Assembly (NCBI RefSeq): GCF_018388465.1 | Contig: NZ_CP074404.1 | Span: 2,790,001 to 2,854,000 of the forward strand | From: Cellulomonas fengjieae | GTDB taxonomy: Bacteria; Actinomycetota; Actinomycetes; Actinomycetales; Cellulomonadaceae | Length of the DNA stretch: 64,000 nt | Reading direction: 5' to 3' | Shown: positions 44,256 to 52,037 of the stretch, one piece after another | Layout of the letters: every line of letters starts with the position of its first letter | How positions within the stretch are numbered: the first letter of the stretch is position 1 | The notes under the pieces: generated by a model | What the model saw: only the letters and a program-made list of their open reading frames with translations | The model's database searches: none | Told to the model about the DNA's origin: nothing | Made by a program: the position numbers and the translations under genes

Positions 44256-44893
44256 GGCCGCAGCACCAGCTCGAAGGCCGCGCGCGCCCGCTCCGCGCTG
44301 GGGCGGTCGCCGCTGATGAGGTCGGCGTACGTGAACGACTCGGAGATCCGGACCAGCAGGTAGGCCAGGTCGTGCGCGTTCACCGGGTGACCGAACGGCT
44401 GCTCGCCCAGCTCCTGGCGCACCAGCGCCTCCACGACCGCCACGTACCGGCGCTGGATCTCGCTCTCCTTGGTGGTCAGCAGGCGCAGCGCCCGGGCCGG
44501 CTCCCGCTGCAGGAAGCCCCGGAAGTAGTCGGCGGTGATCAGGTCGCGGGCGAAGTGGGTGAGCACCGCGGACACCCGCGCGGCGCCGTGCGCGTCGCGG
44601 GTCGCGGCCTCGGCCTGCTCGAGCGTCGGCACGGCCAGCGACCACAGGACCTCGGACAGCAGGGCGTCCCGGTTGCCGACCCAGCGGAACAGGGACGTGC
44701 GGTCCACCCCGAGCCGCGCAGCGAGGCGCCCCATGTCGATCCGCGCCCCCTCGATGAAGGTCTCGCGGGCGGCGACGAACGCACGCACGGCCTCGGCGTG
44801 CTCGCCGTCCTCGAGCCGCTGCGACAGCCACGACGGCGCTGCGCGCGTCCCCGTGCGGGCGAGCCCTTCCCCGATCACGCCAAGGTTCGACAT
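44252..44893 (-). CDS. TetR family regulator, QsdR-like
   Basis: A 213-residue regulator. The HTH is atypical for TetR but recognisable: ARIDMGRLAARLGVDRTSLFRWVGNRDALLSEVLW (residues ~50-85), with RTSLFRWVGNRD the recognition helix. The C-terminal part (ITADYFRGFLQREPARALRLLTTKESEIQRR...LVRISESFTYADLISG) resembles the QsdR ligand domain. It is divergent from the acyl-CoA dehydrogenase/thiolase operon and probably controls it through the inverted repeat at 44926-44949. The ATG at 44893 lies 6 nt after a -10 box. Confidence 0.82.
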   Translation of the reverse strand: MSNLGVIGEGLARTGTRAAPSWLSQRLEDGEHAEAVRAFVAARETFIEGARIDMGRLAARLGVDRTSLFRWVGNRDALLSEVLWSLAVPTLEQAEAATRDAHGAARVSAVLTHFARDLITADYFRGFLQREPARALRLLTTKESEIQRRYVAVVEALVRQELGEQPFGHPVNAHDLAYLLVRISESFTYADLISGDRPSAERARAAFELVLRP

Positions 44894-44899
44894 GGCGGC

Positions 44900-44905
44900 A
44901 ACCTA
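44900..44905 (-). promoter_or_regulatory. -10 box of the QsdR-like gene (leaderless)
   Basis: TAGGTT on the minus strand, 6 nt before the ATG at 44893. A CCCCC-N5-GGGGG inverted repeat (44908-44922) lies just upstream of it. Confidence 0.45.
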
Positions 44906-44925
44906 CTCCCCCGTCGTGGGGGCTA

Positions 44926-44949
44926 TGCAACATCTGGGAAAATGATGCA
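44926..44949. promoter_or_regulatory. Candidate operator between the QsdR-like gene and the ACAD/thiolase operon
   Basis: TGCAACAT-N8-ATGATGCA: arms TGCA-x-CAT and ATG-x-TGCA pair except for one base. It sits in the only non-coding gap between the two divergent operons. It differs from the ATACCG sites, so a separate regulator is implied. Confidence 0.5.
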
Positions 44950-44994
44950 GACTCGAGCGGGAGATCAGTGCCGATCCATGAGCGGAGCCATGAC

Positions 44995-46188
44995 GTGACC
45001 CAGACGCCCCTGTCCCACGCGCTGCTGACCAGCGACTTCTACTCCTTCCAGGACCTCCTGACGCCCGCGGAGAACGAGCGCGTCATGGAGATCCGGGAGT
45101 TCCTGGAGCGCGACCTGCGGCCCATCGCTGACGACTACTGGGACCGCGCCGAGTTCCCCGTGCACCTCATCCCCGAGGTCGGCCGGCTCGGCCTGCTCGG
45201 GCCGGTGTGGCCGGAGACCAAGCGGTTCGAGAACAGCGCGCTGTACCGCGGCTGGGTGGCGCTCGAGCTGGCCCGGGTCGACCCCGGTTTCGCGACCTTC
45301 GTCGGCGTGCAGAACGGCCTGACGATGGGCGCGATCGGCGTCGGCGGCTCCCCGGAGCAGCGCGCGCACTGGTTGCCGCCGATGGCGACCGGCGAGGTGA
45401 TCGGCGGGTTCGGCCTCACCGAGCCGCTCTCCGGCTCCGACACCGCGCGGGGCCTGCGCACGACGGCGCACCGCACCGGCGACACGTGGGTGATCAACGG
45501 CGCCAAACGCTGGATCGGGAACGCGACGTTCGCCGACGTCGTCGTCATCTGGGCCCGCGACACCGCCGACGACCAGGTCAAGGGCTTCCTGGTGCGCGGC
45601 GGCACCCCCGGGTTCACCGCGACCAAGATCGAGCGCAAGCAGGCCCTGCGCTCCGTGCAGAACGCCGACATCCTGCTCGACGGCGTCGAGGTCTCGGAGG
45701 CGGACCGCCTGCCGAACATCCGCTCCTTCAAGGACGTCGCGATCGTGCTCCGGCTGACCCGGGCGGAGGTCGCGTGGCAGGCGGTCGGCCTCGCCGTCGG
45801 CGCCTATGAGGCCACCGTGAGGTACGCGCTCGCGCGTGAGCAGTTCGGCAAGCCGATCGCGTCCTTCCAGCTGGTGCAGGACCGGCTCGCCCGGTGCCTG
45901 GGCAACATCACCGCGGGCATCGCGATGTGCGTGCGGGTGTCGCAGCTGCTCGACGAGGACCGCCAGGGCGACGAGCACTCCGCGCTGGCCAAGGCGTTCA
46001 CCACCCGGACGATGCGCGAGACGGTGGCGCTGTGCCGGGAGACCCTCGGCGGCAACGGGATCCAGCTGGACCACGGCGTCGCGCGCTACATGGCCGACGC
46101 CGAGGCGGTGTTCTCGTTCGAGGGCACCTACGACATGAACAACCTCATCGTGGGGCGTGCCGTCACCGGCATCGCGGCGTTCGTCTGA
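44995..46188 (+). CDS. Acyl-CoA dehydrogenase (glutaryl-CoA dehydrogenase-like)
   Basis: A 397-residue flavoprotein of the GCDH-like branch. Visible: ELARVDPGFATFVGVQNGLTMGAI, GGFGLTEPLSGSDTARGLRTTAHRTGDTWVINGAKRWIGNATFADVVVIWAR, and AREQFGKPIASFQLVQDRLARCLGNI. The catalytic Glu is in FSFEGTYDMNNLIVGRAVTG near the C-terminus. It oxidises an acyl-CoA to the 2-enoyl-CoA, with decarboxylation in true GCDH. An alternative GTG at 44968 adds nine residues; GTG 44995 has GGAG 7 nt upstream. It is coupled to the thiolase gene by a TGATG overlap. Confidence 0.85.
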   Translation: MTQTPLSHALLTSDFYSFQDLLTPAENERVMEIREFLERDLRPIADDYWDRAEFPVHLIPEVGRLGLLGPVWPETKRFENSALYRGWVALELARVDPGFATFVGVQNGLTMGAIGVGGSPEQRAHWLPPMATGEVIGGFGLTEPLSGSDTARGLRTTAHRTGDTWVINGAKRWIGNATFADVVVIWARDTADDQVKGFLVRGGTPGFTATKIERKQALRSVQNADILLDGVEVSEADRLPNIRSFKDVAIVLRLTRAEVAWQAVGLAVGAYEATVRYALAREQFGKPIASFQLVQDRLARCLGNITAGIAMCVRVSQLLDEDRQGDEHSALAKAFTTRTMRETVALCRETLGGNGIQLDHGVARYMADAEAVFSFEGTYDMNNLIVGRAVTGIAAFV

Positions 46189-47411
46189 TGGCCGAGGCGT
46201 ACATCGTCGCGACCGCCCGCTCCCCCATCGGCCGCGCCTTCAAGGGCTCACTGAAGGACCTGCGACCCGACGACCTCGCGGCGTCGATGGTGCGGGCGGC
46301 GCTGGGGCAGGTGCCCGAGCTCGACCCCGGCCGCGTGGAGGACCTGCTGCTCGGCTGCGGCATGCCGGGCGGCGAGCAGGGCATGAACATGGCCCGCATC
46401 GTCGCGGTGCTCCTGGGGCTCGACGGCGTGCCCGGCACCACCGTCAACCGCTACTGCTCGTCGTCGCTGCAGACCACCCGGATGGCGTTCCACGCGATCA
46501 AGGCCGGCGAGGGCGACGTGTTCGTCTCCGCCGGCGTCGAGTGCGTCAGCCGGTCAGCGATCGGCAACAGCGACTTCATCCCGGGCGCCTCCCTGGAGAA
46601 CCCGCGGTTCGCGGATGCGACGGCCCGGACCGCGGCCCGGGCGGCGTCCGGGGACGCCTGGGTGGACCCGCGCGAGAGCGGGCTGCTCCCCGACGCGTAC
46701 ATCGCGATGGGGCAGACGGCGGAGAACGTCGCGGCGCTCACGGGCACCACGCGGCGCGATCAGGACGAGTTCGCGGCGCTCTCGCAGAACCGTGCCGAGA
46801 AGGCGCTGGCCGACGGGTTCTGGGCCGACGAGATCACCCCGGTGACCCTGCCCGACGGCACGGTCGTGTCCGCCGACGACGGCCCCCGCGCGGGCGTCAC
46901 GGTCGAGTCCCTGGCGGGACTGAACCCGGTGTTCCGGCCCGACGGCACGGTCACGGCGGGCAACTGCTGCCCGCTCAACGACGGTGCGGCGGCCCTCGTG
47001 GTGGTCAGCGACCGGATCGTCGACGAGCTCGGGCTCACCCCGCTCGCGCGCATCGTGTCCACCGGCGTCAGCGGTCTGTCGCCGGAGATCATGGGCCTGG
47101 GACCGGTCGACGCCTCGCGGATGGCGCTGGCCCGCGCCGGGCTGAGCATCGGCGACATCGACCTGGTCGAGCTCAACGAGGCGTTCGCCGCACAGGTGCT
47201 CCCGTCGGCCCGCGCGCTGGGCATCGACCCCGAGCGGCTCAACGTGCACGGCGGCGCCATCGCGGTCGGCCATCCGTTCGGCAGCACCGGAGCGCGGCTG
47301 ACCACCACCCTGCTGCACGGCCTCGCGGTCCAGGACGGCACGTTCGGGCTGGAGACCATGTGCGTCGGCGGCGGCCAGGGCATGGCCATGGTGGTCGAGC
47401 GCGTCAGCTAG
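46188..47411 (+). CDS. Acetyl-CoA C-acyltransferase (thiolase)
   Basis: A 407-residue degradative thiolase. It has YIVATARSPIGRAFKGSLKDLRPDDLAASMV, the nucleophilic Cys in NRYCSSSLQTTRMAFHAIKAGEGDVFVSAGVE (~residue 90), LVELNEAFAAQVLP, the catalytic His in GGAIAVGHPFGSTGAR and the second Cys in ETMCVGGGQGMAMVVE. It cleaves a 3-oxoacyl-CoA to acetyl-CoA and a shortened acyl-CoA, closing the beta-oxidation spiral begun by the upstream dehydrogenase. Confidence 0.93.
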   Translation: MAEAYIVATARSPIGRAFKGSLKDLRPDDLAASMVRAALGQVPELDPGRVEDLLLGCGMPGGEQGMNMARIVAVLLGLDGVPGTTVNRYCSSSLQTTRMAFHAIKAGEGDVFVSAGVECVSRSAIGNSDFIPGASLENPRFADATARTAARAASGDAWVDPRESGLLPDAYIAMGQTAENVAALTGTTRRDQDEFAALSQNRAEKALADGFWADEITPVTLPDGTVVSADDGPRAGVTVESLAGLNPVFRPDGTVTAGNCCPLNDGAAALVVVSDRIVDELGLTPLARIVSTGVSGLSPEIMGLGPVDASRMALARAGLSIGDIDLVELNEAFAAQVLPSARALGIDPERLNVHGGAIAVGHPFGSTGARLTTTLLHGLAVQDGTFGLETMCVGGGQGMAMVVERVS

Positions 47412-47423
47412 TGCTCAACCAAT

Positions 47424-47475
47424 CGCAACGTCCGAGCAGATGTGGGTCAGGGCCTACACCTGCTCGGACGTTGCG
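47424..47475. terminator. Bidirectional terminator between thiolase and MaoC genes
   Basis: A perfect 16-bp inverted repeat (CGCAACGTCCGAGCAG with its complement) flanks a 20-nt loop that can pair further. It lies between convergent stop codons at 47411 and 47479; its right end reaches to within 3 bp of the MaoC stop. Confidence 0.8.
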
Positions 47476-47478
47476 GTG

Positions 47479-47934
47479 TCAGGCGGTGAAGTACAGGACG
47501 ACCGTCTCTGCGATCAGGGCCGGCTTGGTCTCGCCCTCGATCTCGACCGTGATCGTGAAGCCCGCCCGGACACCCTGCGGGGTCGGCTCGGCGGTGCGGA
47601 CCGTGGTGGTCGCCCTGATCCGCGAGCCCGCGGTCACCGGCTGCAGGAAGCGCACCCGGTCGAGCCCGTAGTTGACCACCAGGCCCGTCCCGCCCACCTC
47701 CACGAGCCCGTCGGTCAGGGCGGGGATCAGCGAGAGCGTGAGGTACCCGTGCGCGACCGTCGCGCCGAACGGGCCGGCCGCCGCGCGCACCGGGTCGACG
47801 TGGATCCACTGGTGGTCGTCGGTGGTGTCCGCGAACGCGTCGATCCGGGCCTGGTCGACGTCGAACCAGTGCTCGGACGTCACGGACCGGCCGAGCACGT
47901 CCACGAGGGCGCCGGGGGTCGGCACCGCGATCAC
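47479..47934 (-). CDS. MaoC family (R)-specific enoyl-CoA hydratase
   Basis: A 151-residue hot-dog hydratase. The hydratase 2 pattern is present: FADTTDDHQWIHVDPVRAAAGPFGATVAHGYLTLSLIPAL, with the catalytic Asp and His in DDHQWIH. It hydrates a 2-enoyl-CoA to a 3-hydroxyacyl-CoA. The GTG start at 47934 overlaps the stop of the upstream SDR gene (GTGA). Together with that SDR it supplies the hydration and second oxidation steps between the dehydrogenases and the thiolase. Confidence 0.9.
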   Translation of the reverse strand: MIAVPTPGALVDVLGRSVTSEHWFDVDQARIDAFADTTDDHQWIHVDPVRAAAGPFGATVAHGYLTLSLIPALTDGLVEVGGTGLVVNYGLDRVRFLQPVTAGSRIRATTTVRTAEPTPQGVRAGFTITVEIEGETKPALIAETVVLYFTA

Positions 47935-48686
47935 GACTTCGGCCCGCCCGCCACGTAGAGCACCTGGCCGTTGACGAAGCCCGCGGCCGGCGAGCAGAAG
48001 AACGACACGGCGTTCGCGATGTCGTCCGGGTGACCGATGCGGCCGACGGGGATCTCCTTGGCCGCGGCCTCGACGAACTGCTCGTACGTGAGGTGCATCC
48101 GCTCGGCCGTCTGCCGGATCATGTCGGTGCCGATGAAGCCCGGGGCCACCGCGTTGGTGGTGATCCCGTACCGGCCCAGCTCCAGGGCGAGCGTCTTGGT
48201 GAACCCCTGGATCCCGGCCTTGGCCGTCGCGTAGTTGGCCTGCCCGCGGTTGCCCAGCGCCGAGGTGCTCGACAGGTTGACGATCCGGCCCCAGCCGGCC
48301 TCCACCTGGTGCTTCTGCACCTGGCGGGTCATGAGGAACGCCCCGCGCAGGTGGACCGACATGACGGAGTCCCAGTCGTCCTCGGTCATCTTGAACAGCA
48401 GGTTGTCGCGCAGGATCCCGGCGTTGTTGACCAGGATCGTGGGCGCGCCGAGCTCGTCGACCACGCGCGCGACCGCGGCGGCGGCGGCATCGGCGTCACC
48501 GACGTCGGCACCGAGCCCGATCGCCGAACCCCCGTCGGCTCGGATGGCCTCGACGGTCTCCGCGCAGTCCTGCTCGCGCAGGTCGAGCACGGCGACCTGG
48601 TAGCCGTCGGCGGCCAGTCGCTGGGCGGTCGCGGCGCCGATGCCGCGGGCGGCGCCGGTCACCAGGGCGGTGCGGGTGTCTGTCAC
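47931..48686 (-). CDS. SDR family 3-oxoacyl reductase / 3-hydroxyacyl-CoA dehydrogenase (FabG-like)
   Basis: A 251-residue short-chain dehydrogenase close to FabG/PhaB. Motifs: TALVTGAARGIGAATAQRL, TILVNNAGILRDNLLFKMTEDDWDSVMSVHLRGAF, IVNLSSTSALGNRGQANYATAKAGIQGFTKTLALELGRYGIT and NAVAPGFIGTDM. It likely interconverts 3-hydroxyacyl-CoA and 3-oxoacyl-CoA. The GTG start at 48686 overlaps the alcohol dehydrogenase stop, and its stop overlaps the MaoC start, giving a tightly coupled three-gene operon. Confidence 0.88.
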   Translation of the reverse strand: MTDTRTALVTGAARGIGAATAQRLAADGYQVAVLDLREQDCAETVEAIRADGGSAIGLGADVGDADAAAAAVARVVDELGAPTILVNNAGILRDNLLFKMTEDDWDSVMSVHLRGAFLMTRQVQKHQVEAGWGRIVNLSSTSALGNRGQANYATAKAGIQGFTKTLALELGRYGITTNAVAPGFIGTDMIRQTAERMHLTYEQFVEAAAKEIPVGRIGHPDDIANAVSFFCSPAAGFVNGQVLYVAGGPKS

Positions 48687-49801
48687 GGAGCGTTCCCTTC
48701 GTCGAGGACGATCAGCTGGCGGAGCTCGCCACCGGCCGCGAGGCGGTCCATGGCGACGTTCAGGTCGTGCAGCGTGATGCGCGAGGAGACGAGCCGCTCG
48801 AGCGGCAGCCGCCCGGCGCGCCACAGGTCGACGTAGCGCGGGATGTCGCGGGCGGGCACGGCGGAGCCGAGGTAGCTGCCGACGACCGTGCGCGCCTCGG
48901 CGGTCAGGGTCAGCGGGCTCACAGCGGCCCGCGCATCGGGTGCCGGCAGGCCGACCGTCACGGTCGTGCCACCCGGCGCGGTCGCCGCGAACGCGGCCTC
49001 GAACGCGCGCGCGTTGCCTGCGGCTTCGATCACGACGGGCGCCCGCACGCCTGCGTCGAGCAGCGCGGGCGGCGCGTAGGTGGCCACGGCACCGTTGGCG
49101 CGGGCGGCATCGAGCTTGTCCGCGCGCGCGTCGACACCGATCACGTCGAACCCGAGGGCGACGGCGACCAGCAGCGCGGCCATCCCCACGCCCCCGAGCC
49201 CGACGACCAGCACGGTGTCACCCTCCCGCGGACGCCCGGCGTTGACCACGGCCCCGCCCCCGGTCAGCACCGCGCACCCGAGCAGCGCGGCCACCTGCGG
49301 CGGCACGTCCGCGTCCACGCGGACGACCGACGTGCGGCTGACCACCGCGTGGCTGGCGAACGCCGAGACGCCGAGGTGGTGATGGACGGGCTCGCCCTCC
49401 CGGGACAGCCGACGGACGTCGCCGACGAGCGTGCCGTGGCCGTTCGCGGCACTGCCCACCCGGCACGGCAGCCGCCCGTCGGTCGCGCACTCGGGGCACC
49501 GGCCGCAGCGTGGCAGGAACGTCATGACCACGCGGTCGCCGAGGGCAAGGTCGTCGACACCGTCGCCGAGGGCGTCGACGATCCCCGCCGCCTCGTGCCC
49601 GAGGAGCATCGGCGTGGGCCGGACGCGGTTGCCGTCGACCACCGACAGGTCGGAGTGACAGACCCCGGCCGCCTCGACGCGGACCAGCACCTCGCCGGGT
49701 CCGGGGCCGTCGAGGTCCAGCGTGCCGACGGTCAGCGGCCGGGACACCGCGAACGGCGCCGGCGCACCGGAGCGTTCGAGCACCGCGCCCACGATCTGCA
49801 C
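48683..49801 (-). CDS. Zinc-dependent alcohol dehydrogenase (MDR family)
   Basis: A 372-residue MDR enzyme with both zinc sites. Catalytic site: AAGVCHSDLSVVDGN and LLGHEAAGIV. Structural site: LPRCGRCPECATDGRLPC (four Cys). The NAD-binding motif is VLVVGLGGVGMAALLVAVALG. It resembles class III/aryl-alcohol type dehydrogenases of actinobacterial catabolic clusters. It oxidises an alcohol to an aldehyde or ketone; the substrate is unknown. The GTG at 49801 has GGAGG 5 nt upstream. It is the first gene of ADH-SDR-MaoC, and operator D lies 32 bp upstream. Confidence 0.88.
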   Translation of the reverse strand: MQIVGAVLERSGAPAPFAVSRPLTVGTLDLDGPGPGEVLVRVEAAGVCHSDLSVVDGNRVRPTPMLLGHEAAGIVDALGDGVDDLALGDRVVMTFLPRCGRCPECATDGRLPCRVGSAANGHGTLVGDVRRLSREGEPVHHHLGVSAFASHAVVSRTSVVRVDADVPPQVAALLGCAVLTGGGAVVNAGRPREGDTVLVVGLGGVGMAALLVAVALGFDVIGVDARADKLDAARANGAVATYAPPALLDAGVRAPVVIEAAGNARAFEAAFAATAPGGTTVTVGLPAPDARAAVSPLTLTAEARTVVGSYLGSAVPARDIPRYVDLWRAGRLPLERLVSSRITLHDLNVAMDRLAAGGELRQLIVLDEGNAP

Positions 49802-49832
49802 GTGCACCTCCGGGGTTCGACGCCGTCGTCTC

Positions 49833-49865
49833 CATACCGACCACGCGGTATGTTGCGCCACAGTA
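49833..49865 (-). promoter_or_regulatory. Promoter and TetR-type operator D of the ADH-SDR-MaoC operon
   Basis: CATACCGACCACGCGGTATG (49833-49852) has 7-bp outer arms matching the other sites. A -10 box TACTGT on the minus strand (49865-49860) ends 7 nt before it, so the operator covers the transcription start. Confidence 0.8.
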
Positions 49866-49934
49866 CACACCATCGCCGACGGCGGGGAGGCCTCGAGCGA
49901 GGGTCGGACCGGCCCGGCGCCCGACGACCTCGGT

Positions 49935-50603
49935 CTACAGCAGCCGCCGCGCTGCCGCCCAGCGCGTGAGCTCGTGCCGGCTGGACAGCTGCAGCTTGCG
50001 CAGCACCGCCGACACGTGGGTCTCGACCGTCTTGATCGAGATGAACAGCTCGGAGGCCACCTCGCGGTAGGAGTACCCGCGGGCGATCAGCCGCATGACC
50101 TCGCGCTCCCGGGCGGACAGGCGGTCCAGCTCGTCGTCGCCGATCGCCACGTCGCCCGCGGCCGCGCCGAACGCATCGAGCACGAAGCCCGCCAACCGCG
50201 GCGAGAACACGGCGTCCCCGCCGGCCACGCGGCGCACCGCGTCGGACAGGTCGGTGCCGTCGATCGCCTTGGTGACGTACCCCCGGGCGCCGGCGCGGAT
50301 GACCGCGACGACGTCCTCGGACGCGTCCGAGACCGACAGCGCCAGGAACCGGGTGCCACCCAGCAGGTCCGTGCAGGCCTTGATCACCTCGGCGCCGCCG
50401 CCGCCGTCCCCGCCGGGCAGGTGCACGTCGAGCAGCACCACCGGCGGGGTGAGCTCGCGGACCAGCCGGATCGCCTCGTCGACGGAGTCCGCCTCCCCGA
50501 TCACGCGCACGCCGGCGTCCAAGGAGGCCTTCACCCCGGTGCGGAACATGTGGTGGTCGTCGACCAGCACCACGTCGACCGGCTGGCCTGCTGACTCGCT
50601 CAT
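49935..50603 (-). CDS. LuxR/NarL-family response regulator
   Basis: A 222-residue regulator. Receiver domain: VVLVDDHHMFRTGVKASL and PVVLLDVHLPGGDGGGG, where the Asp in LLDVHLP is the phosphorylation site. The C-terminal HTH is LSAREREVMRLIARGYSYREVASELFISIKTVETHVSAVLRKLQ. It is cognate to the histidine kinase whose stop codon overlaps its start (ATGA). Likely targets include the divergent PspC-protein promoter, which carries phased direct repeats. Confidence 0.92.
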   Translation of the reverse strand: MSESAGQPVDVVLVDDHHMFRTGVKASLDAGVRVIGEADSVDEAIRLVRELTPPVVLLDVHLPGGDGGGGAEVIKACTDLLGGTRFLALSVSDASEDVVAVIRAGARGYVTKAIDGTDLSDAVRRVAGGDAVFSPRLAGFVLDAFGAAAGDVAIGDDELDRLSAREREVMRLIARGYSYREVASELFISIKTVETHVSAVLRKLQLSSRHELTRWAAARRLL

Positions 50604-51901
50604 CGTTGTCCCTCGTCGTCCCTGCTGATGGGCACCACCAGGTGCACCTCGGTCCCGCGCTCGGGGCTGCTGGTCACGGTCGCCGTGCCACCGCGTCGGC
50701 GCACCCGCCCGATGATCGACTCGCGCACCCCGAACCGGTCGGTGCCCACCTCGTCGAGGTCGAAACCGTCACCATGGTCGCGCACGAACACCTCGACCTC
50801 GCCGGTGCCCACCTCGAGGTAGAGCGAGACCGGCGGACGCCCGTGCACCACCGCGTTGACCAGCGCCTCGCGGGTGGCCTGCAGCAGCGCCTCGGTGTCG
50901 GCGTCGGGGACGCGGTCCCCGACCACGACGGACTCGATGGCCACCGGGACCCCCGTGGGCCCGGACCGCGAGTCCTCGACCTCCGCGACGATCCCGCGCA
51001 GCGCCGCGGCGACCGAGGTGCCCGGCGCCGGGCGGTCGTCGTAGAGCCACTCCCGCAGCTCCCGCTCCTGCGCGCGCGCCATCCGTGCGACCTCGGCGGA
51101 GTCGTCGGACCGCGACCGGATCAGCGCGAGCGTCTGCAGCACCGAGTCGTGCAGGTGCGCGGCGATGTCCGCCCGTTCCGACTCGCGCGCCCGTGCGGCG
51201 CGCTCGTCGCCGAGCTCGCGCACCAGCCGCAGCCACCACGGGGTGAGCACCAGCGCGACGCCGCCGAGCATGACGAGCGCGGCGACGATCGACTGCACGA
51301 GCGTGCTGACCTCGACGCCCTGGCCCGACACCATCCCGACGAACAGCAGCACCCCGACGCCCGCGAGCAGGATGCCGCCGGCCACGCGCAGCACGCTGAC
51401 CGGCGTCCTTCCGCCTGCCCGGTCCCGCAGGCGACCGCGCTGCACCGCGTCCAGCTGGCTCCAGGCCAGCCACAGGCCGGAGAGCACGATGATCGTCGGC
51501 AGGATCCAGTCCGCCTGGACGTCCGCACCCGAGCGGACCGCGATCAGCAGCGCCGCCGCGATCACGAGGACCGCACCGATCGCGATGTCGGTGATCGGGA
51601 CGCGCCGACCCGGCTCGATGATCGCCTGGCGGCGGGCCAGGCGCGTCAGCGCGCTCGGCCGCACCAGCTGGGCCGCATCGGCCGGGTCCCCCTGCGGGAC
51701 CGCGAGCCACCAGAACACGTAGAGCAGGGGCCCGATCGCCGCGACGGGCGTGAGCACGATGAAGGCGGCCCGCACCAGACCGACCGGCACGTCGAGGTGC
51801 GCGGCCAACCCCAGCGCGACACCACCGAACCACCGTGCGCGCGGCGGGCGGCGCAACGGCAGCCGGCGGCGCGCGGCGGGTGGGGCCTCGGTCGGGTGCA
51901 C
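50600..51901 (-). CDS. PspC-domain sensor histidine kinase
   Basis: A 433-residue membrane kinase. An N-terminal PspC domain (RWFGGVALGLAAHLDVPVGLVRAAFIVLTPVAAIGPLLYVFWWLAVP) is followed by several more helices, then the HisKA_3 box ADIAAHLHDSVLQTLALIRSRS with the phospho-His. The ATPase domain has ALLQATREALVNAVVHG and VRDHGDGFDLDEVG. This layout is common in actinobacterial envelope-stress kinases (LiaS-like). The GTG at 51901 gives VHPTEAPPAARRR; longer frames upstream would run into the divergent gene. Confidence 0.88.
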   Translation of the reverse strand: MHPTEAPPAARRRLPLRRPPRARWFGGVALGLAAHLDVPVGLVRAAFIVLTPVAAIGPLLYVFWWLAVPQGDPADAAQLVRPSALTRLARRQAIIEPGRRVPITDIAIGAVLVIAAALLIAVRSGADVQADWILPTIIVLSGLWLAWSQLDAVQRGRLRDRAGGRTPVSVLRVAGGILLAGVGVLLFVGMVSGQGVEVSTLVQSIVAALVMLGGVALVLTPWWLRLVRELGDERAARARESERADIAAHLHDSVLQTLALIRSRSDDSAEVARMARAQERELREWLYDDRPAPGTSVAAALRGIVAEVEDSRSGPTGVPVAIESVVVGDRVPDADTEALLQATREALVNAVVHGRPPVSLYLEVGTGEVEVFVRDHGDGFDLDEVGTDRFGVRESIIGRVRRRGGTATVTSSPERGTEVHLVVPISRDDEGQR

Positions 51902-51951
51902 GGACCGATCGTCACATGCCCGCACGCGTTCCGGGGTCGCGTCCGGGGTTC

Positions 51952-51992
51952 GTTCAGGGGTGTCGTCCCCGAGGTTCAGGGTGAGGTCAGGG
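51952..51992. promoter_or_regulatory. Helically phased direct repeats in the kinase/PspC intergenic region
   Basis: GTTCAGGG at 51952-51959 and 51974-51981, and GGTCAGGG at 51985-51992. Start-to-start distances are 22 and 11 bp, i.e. on the same face of the helix. This arrangement suits a dimeric LuxR-type regulator acting on both divergent promoters. Confidence 0.5.
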
Positions 51993-52037
51993 GGCCACCC
52001 GATGCCGCGCGCCCGCCCGGGCGAGCAGGATCGAGGC

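Noticed and set aside
47424..47475. A 16-bp inverted repeat as a possible insertion-sequence end or operator
   Set aside because: It sits exactly between convergent stop codons with no promoter nearby and no transposase, so a bidirectional terminator explains it.
32030..49801. The accessory catabolic cluster as a mobile island
   Set aside because: I see no integrase, transposase, tRNA attachment site, flanking direct repeats or obvious shift in base composition.
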